Shown here: positions 34,920 to 46,650 of the stretch, in pieces
Numbering within the stretch: position 1 is the first letter of the stretch
Layout of the letters: each line of letters begins with the position of its first letter
Source of the DNA: Liolophura sinensis
Taxonomy: Eukaryota; Mollusca; Polyplacophora; Chitonida; Chitonidae
Assembly: GCF_032854445.1 (NCBI RefSeq)
Contig: NC_088297.1
Coordinates: forward strand, 3,349,991-3,413,990
Direction of reading: 5' to 3'
DNA length: 64,000 bases
Position numbers and translations under genes: made by a program
The notes under the pieces: model-generated
The model's database searches: none
What the model was told of the DNA's origin: nothing
The model's input: the letters and a program-made list of their open reading frames with translations, nothing else

Positions 34920-35228
34920 GAGCAGTAGATCCAGGATCAATCCTTGATCGAGTCACGCCTAGGACTTTAAAGAGGAAGTTGTAACTTTGTTCAGCATGAA
35001 GGGGATAGTGCAACGACTGGTTGAACCGTATCAGTATAAAGCCTCGGGCGGGGAAGCTTACTTGCCTTCGGTAAGGTGTCTCAGTGAAGCAGCACTAGAT
35101 AAAAGAGCGGTGGAAATCCGTCCTGCAACAAGGAGGCACATTACATGCACTCTAAGGACTCCTTCATCATCATACGACTGAGAAATTGTTAGAAGTACAG
35201 TGTTAAACCCTAAGCACTGACACTCATT
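34920..35228 (+). mobile_element. SINE-B, 5'-damaged copy
   Basis: Shares GTAGATCCAGGATCAA, GGGATAGTGCAACGACTGG, AAGAGCGGTGGAAATCCGTC and CAACAAGGAGGCACATTAC with the full copy at 55677. The tRNA-like A-box region is altered. Confidence 0.8.
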
Positions 35229-36214
35229 CAGAGGTCACAACCATCCTTACGTCAGTGTCAGAAATTCAAGGTATATATTTAACCTCAAACATTCATGTAG
35301 CTTTTATATATTTAAACATGTGTATACGAATCTTTGGGAGTAAAACTTTTATCATGTTCAACCACATGTATTGTATTTATTCGCATGAAGATTTTGACCT
35401 GCATGAAGATGAACCATGAAATTTGCATACTTTTGGATGTTGTAGTTGTCTTTATGACTGATCAGGCATTGGGAGCCATCTTCGCATTAATTGGTTTTGC
35501 CACGGCAGATAGACTTTGGTGGCACGTAAAGGCGGTGTGCAGACTCAGGAATCCTAGTTGTATATGTCTACAGTGTGTCCGTATTTTATGGCCTGCGGAA
35601 ATTTAAATTTAAACATGGTGGTGTAAATGTCCTAAAAATACGTCAAGCTTTCGCGAAGAAAAGCTGGGTATTCGAAAACCAACTTTTGCCATTCACACTT
35701 CGGAGTTAGAACATTGTGCATATGATTTAGAGTTTACGTAGTCTATCAGAATGAAAACTGCATGTAAATGTATGTAAAATTTTCTAATCAATCCAGGTAA
35801 ACATTTATTAATATGTATGATAAAGAATCTGTTGAATTAACTGATCATTGACTTGTGAGATGTAGGAGTATTATGGTACCTGGTAGCCAATCCTTGGTAG
35901 TAGCATTTGTCCAGCCTTGCATGTTGAGTTCAAGCACCTTACTACAGGAGTGTCTGGTATGCAGGTCCATGGAGTGTAATATTTGTGTTATCTGTGGAAA
36001 GATTTGCAGGCAAATTGACATCCTAGGTCGTGCGGTTTTATTCAGTTTTGCTGGAAAAAACAGAAGGTCTGTATATTAATTGTCTGCACTGTCCACAGGC
36101 CATCTGGATTGGTACGTAGGCAAACTGAAACTCGATCTTTCGTCATTTTGGTTTACGAATATGTATTAAGGCAAGTTTTAAGGCTTTTACATACATTGTA
36201 AGTACACTGTCATG

Positions 36215-38640
36215 TTTCAGAGTTGTAGTATAAGGGCCATGTCTAGAGAAAAATGGAAGGTTCTGCCCCAAACTTTAAAAGTGATGTTGTGAGCGCATGT
36301 AAAAAGAAATTTTATAAAATTCGTCACATAATGGTGCTTTCTCAGAGCTTGTAAGTCTGTGAATGAAAGAAATTTGTATGAAAACTAAGATTTTTATGGG
36401 TAACTATCGTATTTCTGTTTGATGTATTTGACTGTTGGTTTTAATACAGCTTCAAGATTATTTTGGACAATCAGACGTTTTCCAGAACTAAAATCGCCTA
36501 AATATGATGATCGGACTGTGACGACTGCAGGAAGACAGTTCTCTTTCAAATATGACCGAACTGTGACAACTGCAGGAAGACAGTTCTCTTTCAAATATGA
36601 CTGAGCTGTGACGACTGCAGGAAGACAGTTCTCTTTCAAATATGACCGAACTGTGACGACTGCAGGAAGACAGTTCTCTTTCAAATATGACCGAACTATG
36701 ACGACTGCAGGAAGACAGTTCTCTTTCAAATATGACCGAACTGTGATGACTGCAGGAAGACAGTTCTCTTTCAAATATGACCGAACTGTGACAACTGCAG
36801 GAAGACAGTTCTCTTTCAAATATGAATGATCTGTGACAACTGCAGGAAGACAGTTCTCTTTCAAATATGATGGGACTGTGACAACTGCAGGAAGACAGTT
36901 CTCTTTCAAATATGACCGGACTGTGACAACTGCAGGAAGACAGTTGTCTTTCAGATATGACCGAACTGTGACAACTACAGGAAGACAGTTCTCTTTCAAA
37001 TATGACCGGACTGTGACGACTGCAGGAAGACAGTTCTCTTTCAAATATGACCGAACTGTGACAACTGCAGGAAGACAGTTCTCTTTCAAATATGACCGAA
37101 CTGTGACAACTGCAGGAAGACAGTTCTCTTTCAAATATGACTGAACTGTGATGACTGCAGGAAGACAGTTCTCTTTCAAATATGATCGAACTGTGACAAC
37201 TGCAGGAAGACAGTTCTCTTTCAAATATGACTGATCTGTGACAACTGCAGGAAGACAGTTCTCTTTCAAATATGACTGAACTGTGACAACTGCAGGAAGA
37301 CAGTTCTCTTTCAAATATGACTGCACTGTGACAAATGCAGGAAGACAGTTCTCTTTCAAATATGATGGGACTGTGACAACTGCAGGAAGACAGTTCTCTT
37401 TCAAATATGATGGGACTGTGACAAATGCAGGAAGACAGTTCTGTTTCAGATATGACTCAACTGTGACGACTGCAGGAAGACAGTTTTCTTTCAGATATGA
37501 CTGAACTGTGACAACTGCAGGAAGACAGTTCTCTTTCAAATATGATGGGACTGTGACAACTGCAGGAAGACAGTTCTCTTTCAGATATGACTGAACTGTG
37601 ATGACTGCAGGAAGACAGTTCTCTTTCAAATATGACCGAACTGTGACAACTGCAGGAAGACAGTTCTCTTTCAAATATGACCGGACTGTGACGACTGCAA
37701 AAAGACAGTTCTCTTTCAAATATGACTGAACTGTGACGACTGCAGGAAGACAGTTCTCTTTCAAATATGATTGATCTGTGACAACTGCAGGAAGACAGTT
37801 CTCTTTCAAATATGACTGAACTGTGACAACTGCAGGAAGACAGTTCTCTTTCAAATATGACTGCACTGTGACAAATGCAGGAAGACAGTTCTCTTTCAAA
37901 TATGATGGGACTGTGACAACTGCAGGAAGACAGTTCTCTTTCAAATATGATGGGACTGTGACAAATGCAGGAAGACAGTTCTGTTTCAGATATGACTCAA
38001 CTGTGACGACTGCAGGAAGACAGTTCTCTTTCAGATATGACTGAACTGTGACAACTGCAGGAAGACAGTTCTCTTTCAAATATGATGGGACTGTGACAAC
38101 TGCAGGAAGACAGTTCTCTTTCAGATATGACTGAACTGTGATGACTGCAGGAAGACAGTTCTCTTTCAAATATGACCGAACTGTGACAACTGCAGGAAGA
38201 CAGTTCTCTTTCAAATATGACCGGACTGTGACGACTGCAAAAAGACAGTTCTCTTTCAAATATGACTGAACTGTGACGACTGCAGGAAGACAGTTCTCTT
38301 TCAAATATGATGGGACTGTGATGACTGCAGGAAGACAATTCTCTTTCAAATATGACGGGACTGTGTCAACTGCGGGTAGACAGTTCTCTTTCAAATATGA
38401 CGGGACTGTGATGAGTGCAGGAAGACAGTTCTCTTTCAAATATGACGGGACTGTGATGAGTGCAGGAAGACAGTTCTCTTTCAAATATGACCGGACTGTG
38501 ACAACTGCAGGAAGACAATTCTCTTTGAAATATGACCGGACTGTGACGACTGCAGGAAGACAAATCTCTTTCAAATATGATGGGACTGCGAGGAATGCAG
38601 GAAGACAGTTCTGTTTCAGATATCACATGGTTGATTTATC
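36215..38640. mobile_element. minisatellite-bearing dispersed element, copy 3
   Basis: AGGGCCATGTCTAGAGAAAA, AAGGTTCTGCCCCAAACTTT, GTGCTTTCTCAGAGCTTGTAAG and GTTTTCCAGAACTAAAAT are shared with copy 2; GGTTTTAATACAGCTTCAAG is shared with copy 1. A 45-bp array follows. Confidence 0.65.
36505..38625. repeat. 45-bp tandem array, about 47 copies, with 540-bp internal duplication
   Basis: Each unit contains ACTGTGAC-ACTGCAGGAAG and CAGTTCTCTTTCAAATATGA. The stretch from about 37143 is repeated 540 bp (12 units) later with the same variant pattern. The minus strand is open for 726 codons of a 15-residue repeat. Confidence 0.95.
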
Positions 38641-39823
38641 TGATGAAATTTGCCACTTTTTGCTTTTTTTTGTAATTTAAATTGAAAGAAATTGAAATAA
38701 GAAGATGTAAATTGAAATATTGATCTGAAAGAGTCGCATGTGTTAGTGGCTAAGCATGTTACTAAAGCAATTGAAAGTAAATAAAATTAACTGACATCTT
38801 TACAGTTGTTTCACCTAAATGCACATCTGCATTTTTAAAACGATATAAACAAGTTTAAATTGTACCATAAGGCCATACCAGTTTATATTTTTGTTTTACA
38901 GGGTCTAAGTTTTTGTAATGTTAGAGGAGAGTATTAAAATAATAAAACTGATAAATTGTCAAATTTATGGGAGCAGTTGATTCTCCCAGCAATTTTTCCT
39001 CTTTAATCATGTTTACTTAAATTGAAAACATTTTAAACAAGGAGAAAAATTTAAAAACAAAAGTCTGGATGTCAGACAAAATAAAAAGATTGATTTACAA
39101 GTTTTTTATCCTGCAGTTTTTAGTATCGGCTTGCCCGTAAAACACAAAATAAAAACCGATGTCGCTAAAAGTAGCTAAATGACAACATAACAGGATACCA
39201 CCCTGTTGTCGTATGACTATTCTGCCTTATTGATTCTGAAGATAAATTAGTGTACTGTAATTCCTCCACCTTTTCGCATGTTTGCAAGGTGTTTATTCAT
39301 TCAGTCATATTCTGAAGTTATAATTATGTGTGTACTGAAAAATAATACTTTTGTGAAGCCCATGAAATTGGCCAATCCAACCAATGTAGATTTGTCTCAA
39401 AAATCGACTGAAAGTGTGTTTGAATTGCACCGAAAGTTACTCTTACATATGTGAAAAGGTTGAGGAAATAGGGTGGTGAGGGTTAACCAAAATGTCATGA
39501 AGATTTACATGTTTGTTTGCCCGGAAAGATCCTCATTTTCACCAATTTTGAACGAGCGCAGACTTGTCATCACTTTTACCTGTAGAGTTTGGCCAAGGTC
39601 ATCCATGACTGTTGAGTAACTAACCTGAAACGCGATGACGTATGTGAACGGATATGGCCCCCAATCCAGGTTGGACAAATATGGCCGCCGTATTGCTTCC
39701 CCAAGGATATATATGGTAAGATATGATCAAGGTCACATAAAGGTCAAAAAAAAAAAAAAGCAGGCCAGCCCAATTGAGGAAAATTTAAGTCATATTATAT
39801 GTCTTAACAATTTCTAGACTGAG
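38641..39823. other. noncoding spacer with one family E repeat
   Basis: AT-rich; apart from 39275-39470 nothing recognisable was seen. Confidence 0.45.
39275..39470. repeat. dispersed repeat family E, copy 2
   Basis: GCATGTTTGCAAGGTGTTTA, TTGGCCAATCCAACCAATG, GAAAGTTACTCTTACATATG, AAAAGGTTGAGGAA. Confidence 0.5.
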
Positions 39824-40822
39824 TACACTCACTGCTAGGTTGAGAAATATTTGGATATACCACAATCAAGGTTGCTTAACCTCTAGTCAGAGACGCCGCC
39901 ATTCACCCGCTGGGGGAGGCGCCACCGTTCACCCGCCTGGGGAGGTGCCGCCGTTCACCTGCCGGGGGAGCTGCCGCCGTTCACCCGCCGGGGGAGGTGC
40001 CGCCGTTCACCTGCCTGGAGAGACGCCGCTGTTCACCTGCCTGGGGAGGTGCCTCCCTTCACCCGCCTGGGGAGACGCTGCCATTCACCTGTCTGGGGAG
40101 GTGCCGCCGTTCACCTGCCTGGAGACAGGCTGCCATTCACCGCCTGGGGAGGTGCCGCCGTTCACCCGCCGGGGGAGGCGCCGCCATTCACCTGCCTGAA
40201 GAGAGGCCGCCAATCACCCGCCCGGGGAGGTGCCGCCGTTCACCCGCCGGGGGAGGTGCCGCCATTCACCTGCCTGGAGAGAGGCCGCCAATCACCCGCC
40301 CGGGGAGGTGCCGCCGTTCACCCCGCCGGGGGAGGTGCCGCCGTTCACCTGCCTGGAGAGACGCCGCTGTTCACCTGCCTGGGGAGGTGCCGCCCTTCAC
40401 CCGCCTGGGGAGACGCTGCCATTCACCTGCCTGGGGAGGTGCCGCCGTTCACCTGCCTGGAGACAGGCTGCCATTCACCCGCCTGGGGAGGTGCCGCCGT
40501 TCACCCGCCTGGCGAGATGCCACCATTCACCTGCCTAGGGAGACGCTGCCGTTCACCTGCCTGGAGAGATGCCGCCATTCACCCGCCGGGGGAGGTGCTG
40601 CCGTTCACCCGCCTGAAGAGACGCCGCCTGTGGGGGAAGGTGCCGCCATTCCATTCACCTGCCTAGGGAGACACCGCCATTCACCTGCGGGGGGAGGTGC
40701 CGTCGTTCACCCACCTGGGAAGGAAGAGAATAACTCTACAAAACTCCACATACATGTACATCCAGGGGTCAAATGGAGACATCAAAATATTTCTCAACTT
40801 ACTAGTCAGTGCACTTGAACTA
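39824..40822. mobile_element. possible MITE enclosing the GC-rich array
   Basis: GGTTGAGAAATATTTGGAT (39838-39856) and its near reverse complement ATCAAAATATTTCTCAACTT (40781-40800) flank the array; similarity extends outward through CTAG/CACT-type motifs. Confidence 0.4.
39890..40725. repeat. GC-rich 26-bp tandem array, about 32 copies
   Basis: Unit close to CACCCGCCTGGGGAGGTGCC plus GCCGTT, with GAGAGACGCC variants; sharply GC-rich in an AT-rich setting. Confidence 0.9.
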
Positions 40823-41461
40823 AGAATTTATTGATTTTAGCCCAAATTATGGGGCTGTATACTCCTGCGTATCGTTTACATGTTAATTGTTAAAGTGAAG
40901 TCTGCTAATATATATACTTAGACAAAATGATGCTGGACACAGTTATCACAGGAAAATATGTAAAAAAAATTCTATGAAGTTTTGAAATCCAAGAAGATGA
41001 AGTTTAGCATTGGGTATATGGCACTGATGAACAATTCACCCTGAGTAAGGATGTTTTAGAAGCCCCTATGAACTTAGCCAATCACTAGGGCTGAAAGCGT
41101 CGTGATAATTGGCTGTCACTTCAGAAAACCTGTTGGCTCTTGATTTGTCAATGTGGTTTAATTTTCTTATAGTAGACATACTGATATCAGTACAATAAAT
41201 TTGATGTTGCAGTTAGTTTTAGTGTCAAACTGATGGATTTTTCGATCACACATTTATGAGCAGGGAGCTGAGAATGGCTGCCCGTGTCACAATGCGTACA
41301 TGTTGGGCAGGTTACTGCAGTAACTTGCCAGGGTGAGGTGGCAAAAAAAAAGAGAAATGATTGGGAGAGTCATTTGTTTGAAGAAAAATATTGTGACTTT
41401 GCATTATTTTTTTCCCGAGGATTGTCAGATTTATTACAAAAATATCCTCCCAAAATCTGAA

Positions 41462-41519
41462 TGAAAGAGTCTGTTATCAATGAAAGAGTCTGTTATCAAT
41501 GAAAGAGTCTGTTATCAAT
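41462..41519. repeat. 19-bp tandem repeat, 3 copies
   Basis: Unit TGAAAGAGTCTGTTATCAA, copies identical. Confidence 0.9.
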
Positions 41520-41704
41520 CAGAAGGTCCTGCTCTGTTTGGTAAACTCCCTGAATTCCACATTGATTAACACCAATGGTGCAGGAGAGCTCTTAGGTTTT
41601 GTGATGTCACACCTTATATAGATACGTATAACATGACAAAATGGCGGAATTTTTAAAACATATTTTAGGATATTTCAAGAATATTACTTTAATGAAATAA
41701 TTCA

Positions 41705-41884
41705 TTTATTTATTTTATGACGACGGAGGCCAACATTATGGTGTATGTACATGTATGTGTGTATGTACATGTATGGGCACAGCCCGGGGGAAACCCACGA
41801 CCATCCGCAGGTTGCTGGCAGACCTTCCCACATACGGCCGGAGAGGAAGCCAGCATGAGCTGGACTTGAACTCACAGCGACCGC
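41705..41884 (-). mobile_element. 5'-truncated SINE-A with inserted TGTATG repeat
   Basis: Body from GGACTTGAACTCACAGCG back to the AT tail; a short GTATGTACATGTATG duplication replaces part of the 3' region. Target duplication AATGAAATAATTCA at 41691-41704 and 41885-41898. Confidence 0.85.
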
Positions 41885-43214
41885 AATGAAATAATTCAGC
41901 TTTATTGGCTGACTTTATTATTGACGTTAAGGATACATGTAGATTATGTGCTGATTTTAATTGAATTAGATTTTCAAGCTTTCCTTGGATGTTTTTTCAA
42001 CATTTTATATTTGTGTGTAGATATCGTCGAAAGTACTTCTCGCTTGATGTCAGTGTATTCTGTCGATCGTTCGATCTAAACCTGATAAAGATCATTATTG
42101 TCAAAAGGAACTGACCTTTCAGCGCAAATTTGGTGGGGGGTGATAAGAAAGATATTTTTAATGATGGCGGTCTATAAACTAAATCAAGGTTACACCTAAT
42201 GCTTCATAAAATTTGAAACCTCTTGATCATGCAACCATTTTAATTTGAGCCAAAAATTTAGTTGTAATTTACCAAGGGTTAAGTATGTATTCTGATTATT
42301 TTTAAAAAATTTGTCCATATATTTGCAATTCCAGTACCCAATGTTAATTCAATATTTCTGGGAGAAAACAATAAATAAACTATTGAGGTCAAGGGCAACG
42401 GTCAGGTCCAGAAAGTGGGAGAATATTTTGACATTTGATCTCGTGATCATGTGGACAACACGTGTATATATAACTTCTGCAGAAAATTCTTTTTACATTT
42501 TATTTTTTGTTAGTAAATATTTTACCCTTGGAATGATAGAAGATAGGACATGCAGACCAGGCATGTACCTTTTGCGGTTTTCGTGTCCGAGGTAACAGCT
42601 GTGTGATTTCTCGTGACTGAAGGAACTCTTGTTTACTTAGAGTATATGATGGTGAATTTCTGCATGTGAATCTGTTTTAATAATTAGGGCATTTCATCAT
42701 ACTTAATATCTTTTCAGAACCTTGAAAACAAGTTACAAACATATGTTAATTTAAATGTCAAAATTGCTCCCACTTCATGAGGCATTAGACCATGAGCCAC
42801 TAATCGCAAGGCCCATTTCCAAAGTAACAATAAACATCAGGGCCCAATTCCACAAAGCAGTCATAATGGTTAGTTTTTTTAAGTGGAAGTAAAGATTTTG
42901 ACCCTTTTGTCTTAAGGGAGAAGAAAATTTAAATCAGTCATATGCCATCGAAAAAGAGTATGCATTTCCTCGCAGGTGCAGGCTTTAAAAAAATTCTAAG
43001 ATGTGCCCTCATGTTGATAAATTATAAATAAAGTGCCAAAATCCGCTTTGAGCTACTCCATTTTGCCTGAGAACTAGTCCTGAAGTCCTTCTGTGTTAGG
43101 AGGAGAATTGGCGTCGGAAACTGCCAAAGTGCACTTTGTAGATTTCTGGTATAACTCTTCCCAGAGGGAAGCGAACAGTTTTGATTTTTACAGCCCTAGA
43201 ATCATATTCCAGAT

Positions 43215-44355
43215 TCACTTTGGGTGATTGCTGATTCCTTCAGGTGAGATTACCTGTCAGTTTGGATGATTGCTGATTCCTTCTGGTGAGATTTACCTGT
43301 CCGTTTGGATGATGGCTGATTCCTTCAGGTGAGATTACCTGTCAGTTTGGATGATTGCTGATTCCTTCTTGTGAGATTACCTGTCCATTTGGATGATGGC
43401 TGATTTCTTCTGGTGAGATTACCTGTCAGTTTGGGTGATTGCTGATTCCTTCAGGTGAGATTACCTGTCAGTTTGGATGATTGCTGATTTCTTCTTGTGA
43501 GATTACCTGTCCATTCGGATGATGACTGATTTCTTCTGGTGAGATTACCTGTCACTTTGGGTGATTGCTGATTCCTTCAGGTGAGATTACCTGTCCGTTT
43601 GGATGATTGCTGATTCCTTCTTGTGAGATTACCTGTCCATTCGGATGATGGCTGATTTCTTCTTGTGAGATTACCTGTCAGTTTGGATGATGGCTGATTT
43701 CTTCTGGTGAGATTACCTGTCAGTTTGGATGATTGCTGATTCCTTCTTGTGAGATTACCTGTCCGTTTGGATGATGACTGATTTCTTCTTGTGAGATTAC
43801 CTGTCAGTTTGGATGATGGCTGATTTCTTTCTTGTGAGATTACCTGTCCATTTGGATGATTGCTGATTCCTTCTTGTGAGATTACCTGTCCGTTTGGGAT
43901 GATGGCTGATTTCTTCTTGTGAGATTACCTGTCCATTTGGATGATTGCTGATTCCTTCTTGCGAGATTACCTGTCTGTTTGGATGATTGCTGATTCCTTC
44001 TTGCGAGATTACCTGTCCGTTTGGATGATTGCTGATTTCTTCTGGTGAGATTACCTGTCTGTTTGGATGATTGCTGATTCCTTCTGGTGAGATTACCTGT
44101 CTGTTTGGATGATGGCTGATTTCTTCTTGTGAGATTACCGGTCAGTTTGGATGATTGCTGATTTCTTCTGGTGAGATTACCTGTCTGTTTGGATGATTGC
44201 TGATTCCTTCTGGTGAGATTACCTGTCTGTTTGGATGATGGCTGATTTCTTTTGGTGAGATTACCTGTCCGTTTAGATGATTGCTAATTTCTTCTGGTGA
44301 GATTACCTGTCCGTTTGGGTGATTGCTGATTCCTTCTTTTGGGATTACCTCTCAG
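43215..44355. repeat. 42-bp tandem array, about 27 copies
   Basis: Each unit holds GATGATTGCTGATTCCTTC and GTGAGATTACCTGTC; alternation of GATTGCTG/GATGGCTG and TTCTGG/TTCTTG suggests dimers. Confidence 0.95.
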
Positions 44356-44689
44356 TTTAGACAGATGGGACTCTGCTTGCGATATTTACTGACATTTTTG
44401 GCTTATTTCTTGTGCTGATTTGCGTGGTATTACAGTTTGGTATCTGCAGTTTGGTGAAAATCAAGTCCTCAGCCCTCCTCTTCCTCATGCATACATGCAA
44501 GTGATTGGCACTTCATTGATCTTTGACGTGATAAGCATAAGTTACATAACTCTATTTTACATAATGAGGACAATCTCTCTTCAAATCACCAGTTATTATG
44601 TCATGTAATGACAACTTGCTGTATTAGTTATACAAGGTACATCATGTTCACCGGTATATATAGATTAGCCCCATGACAAAGTGATTAAA

Positions 44690-44890
44690 GATGCATGATG
44701 TCCGAGGTACTTTTATTTCTTCTAAAATTTCGGACACCTCTTGTACTCATTTCAGCGAGAATATACGTAACTGTAGCAGGAATATTGGGGTTTCTTTTTT
44801 CTCACATGGTTAGACCATCTAATGAACAACATACTCATATCTTTACTTTTCCAAAAGGCTGGTATAGAAATGTAATATTCTTCTTTCAAC
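44690..44890. repeat. dispersed repeat shared with 61.05 kb
   Basis: GAGAATATACGTAACTGTAGCAGG and TATCTTTACTTTTC correspond to AGAAAATATACATGTAATTG/TAGCAGG at 61080-61160. Confidence 0.4.
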
Positions 44891-45263
44891 ACAACTGATT
44901 TCTATCCCATCTTTTAGAGGACTTAGGGTAGTCTGTAATCTGTAATTACGTGAACAATACATGGCGTAAGTTCTTAATCAGTCTTCATCTCATTATATTG
45001 TACTTATATTCTAGCCTGTGTAATTTGCATAATTAATTAGTAATTGGCACAGGCAATCGTCCATACACATGTGTTTATTTTCACATCTCATTTGCATACT
45101 TGAGAGAATGCCACAGGTGTCCCCATTTGGTACACGTGGCAATCCAAATTGAAATGAGAATTGTTCTCATGTTCAAACAGTATCTGCTTTTCTTATATCT
45201 TATCTTCCTTTCTTATAAATGTTATAAAACATGTTTATTTTGATTGAATCCCAAAATTGATCG

Positions 45264-45590
45264 GGGGCCTCCGTGACTCAGTCGGTTAGCGCTGCTAGTG
45301 CAGCGTAATGACCCAGGAGCCTCTCACCAATGTGGTCATAAGGGCCCTCTGTGACTCAGTCGGTTAGCGCCGCTAGCGCAGGGTAATGACCCAGGAGCCT
45401 CTCACCAATGCCGTCGCTGTGAGTTCAAGTCCAGCTCATGCTGGCTTCCTCTCCGGCCGTACGTAGGAAGGTCTGCCAGCAACCTGCGGATGGCAGGTTT
45501 CCACCCATCATAATGCTGGCCGCCGTCGTATAAGTGAAATATTCTTGAGTACGGCGTAAAGCACCAGTCAAATAAATAAATAAATACAGA
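45264..45590 (+). mobile_element. SINE-A with duplicated tRNA-like head
   Basis: Two tandem heads, each with GACTCAGTCGGTTAGCG (about 45275 and 45355), precede a single body and tail ending AAATAAATAAATAC. Confidence 0.85.
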
Positions 45591-45689
45591 GTATGATTTG
45601 AATGTGTGAATCTGTCTGTATTCATTGTGATAATAGCTTAAATTTGATGGCTGTGAACTATAGCTTGCATGCGCCTCCATGTCCGTGGG

Positions 45690-45905
45690 AGTTTGCACGC
45701 CAGCACGAAACAACCCAGGAGCCTCCCACCAAGGCAGTCACTGTGAGCCCAAGCTGGCTTCCTCTCCCGGCAGTATTAGTGGGAAAGCCTGCCGGCAACC
45801 TGCAGATGGTCGCAGGGTTTCCCCAGGGCTCTGCTCGGTTTCCTCCCACTATAATATTCTTGAGTACAGCGTAAAACATGAATCAAATAAATAAATAAAT
45901 AAAGG
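45690..45905 (+). mobile_element. diverged SINE-A
   Basis: CAACCCAGGAGCCTCCCACC, TGGCTTCCTCTCCCGGCAG, TCCTCCCACTATAATATTCTTGAGTAC-type tail and AAATAAATAAA. Confidence 0.7.
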
Positions 45906-45927
45906 CTAAAATAAATAAATACAGCTG

Positions 45928-46650
45928 GTTGACTTCTTATGTAGCTGTAAATGTAGTCAGTGACTACACAGTGATCACAAAGGTACAGTTGACTTCTTAT
46001 GTAGCTCTACGTGTAGTCAGTGACTATACAGTGATCACAAAGGTACAGTTGACTTCTTATGTAGCTGTAAGTGTAGTCAGTGACTATACGTTGATCACAA
46101 AGGTACAGTTGACTTCTTATGTAGCTCTACGTGTAGTCAGTGATTATGCAGTGATCACAAAGGTACAGTTGACTTCTTATGTAGCTGTACTTGTAGTCAG
46201 TGACTACACAGTGATCACAAAGGTACAGTTGACTTCTTATGTAGCTGTAAGTGTAGTCAGTGATTATGCAGTGATCACAAAGGTACAGTTGACTTCTTAT
46301 GTAGCTGTACTTGTAGTCAGTGACTACACAGTGATCACAAAGGTACAGTTGACTTCTTATGCAGCTGTAAGTGTAGTCAGTGATTATGCAGTGATCACAA
46401 AGGTACAGTTGACTTCTTATGTAGCTGTACTTGTAGTCAGTGACTACACAGTGATAACAAAGGTACAATTGACTTCTTACAATTAGCTGTAGGTGTAGTC
46501 ATTGACTATACAGTGATCACAGCGGTACAGTTGACTTCTTATATGTAGCTGTAAGTGTAGTCAATAACAATACTTTGATCACAAAGGTACAGTTGACTTC
46601 TTATGTGGCTGTACATGTAGTTAGTGACTATACAGTGAACTTAAAGGTTG
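45928..46650. repeat. 60-bp tandem array, about 12 copies
   Basis: Units contain GACTTCTTATGTAGCTGTA, GTGTAGTCAGTGACTA and CAGTGATCACAAAGGTACAG. Middle units form a 120-bp dimer by alternation of GACTACACA and GATTATGCA. Confidence 0.95.

Larger units (their letters stand above)
40823..43214. other. noncoding spacer with one SINE and a 3-copy repeat
   Basis: The 94-codon frame at 42311-42595 resembles no protein I know; it begins in a T-rich stretch and is probably chance. Confidence 0.45.

Noticed and set aside
36394-38574. 726-codon open frame of 15-residue repeats as a gene
   Set aside because: It lies entirely in a 45-bp tandem array; other frames are open as well because 45 is divisible by 3. 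No unique flanking coding sequence, signal or splice context.
39840-40818. Pro/Arg-rich 273-codon protein
   Set aside because: Several overlapping frames exist in the GC-rich array, which lacks stop words by composition.
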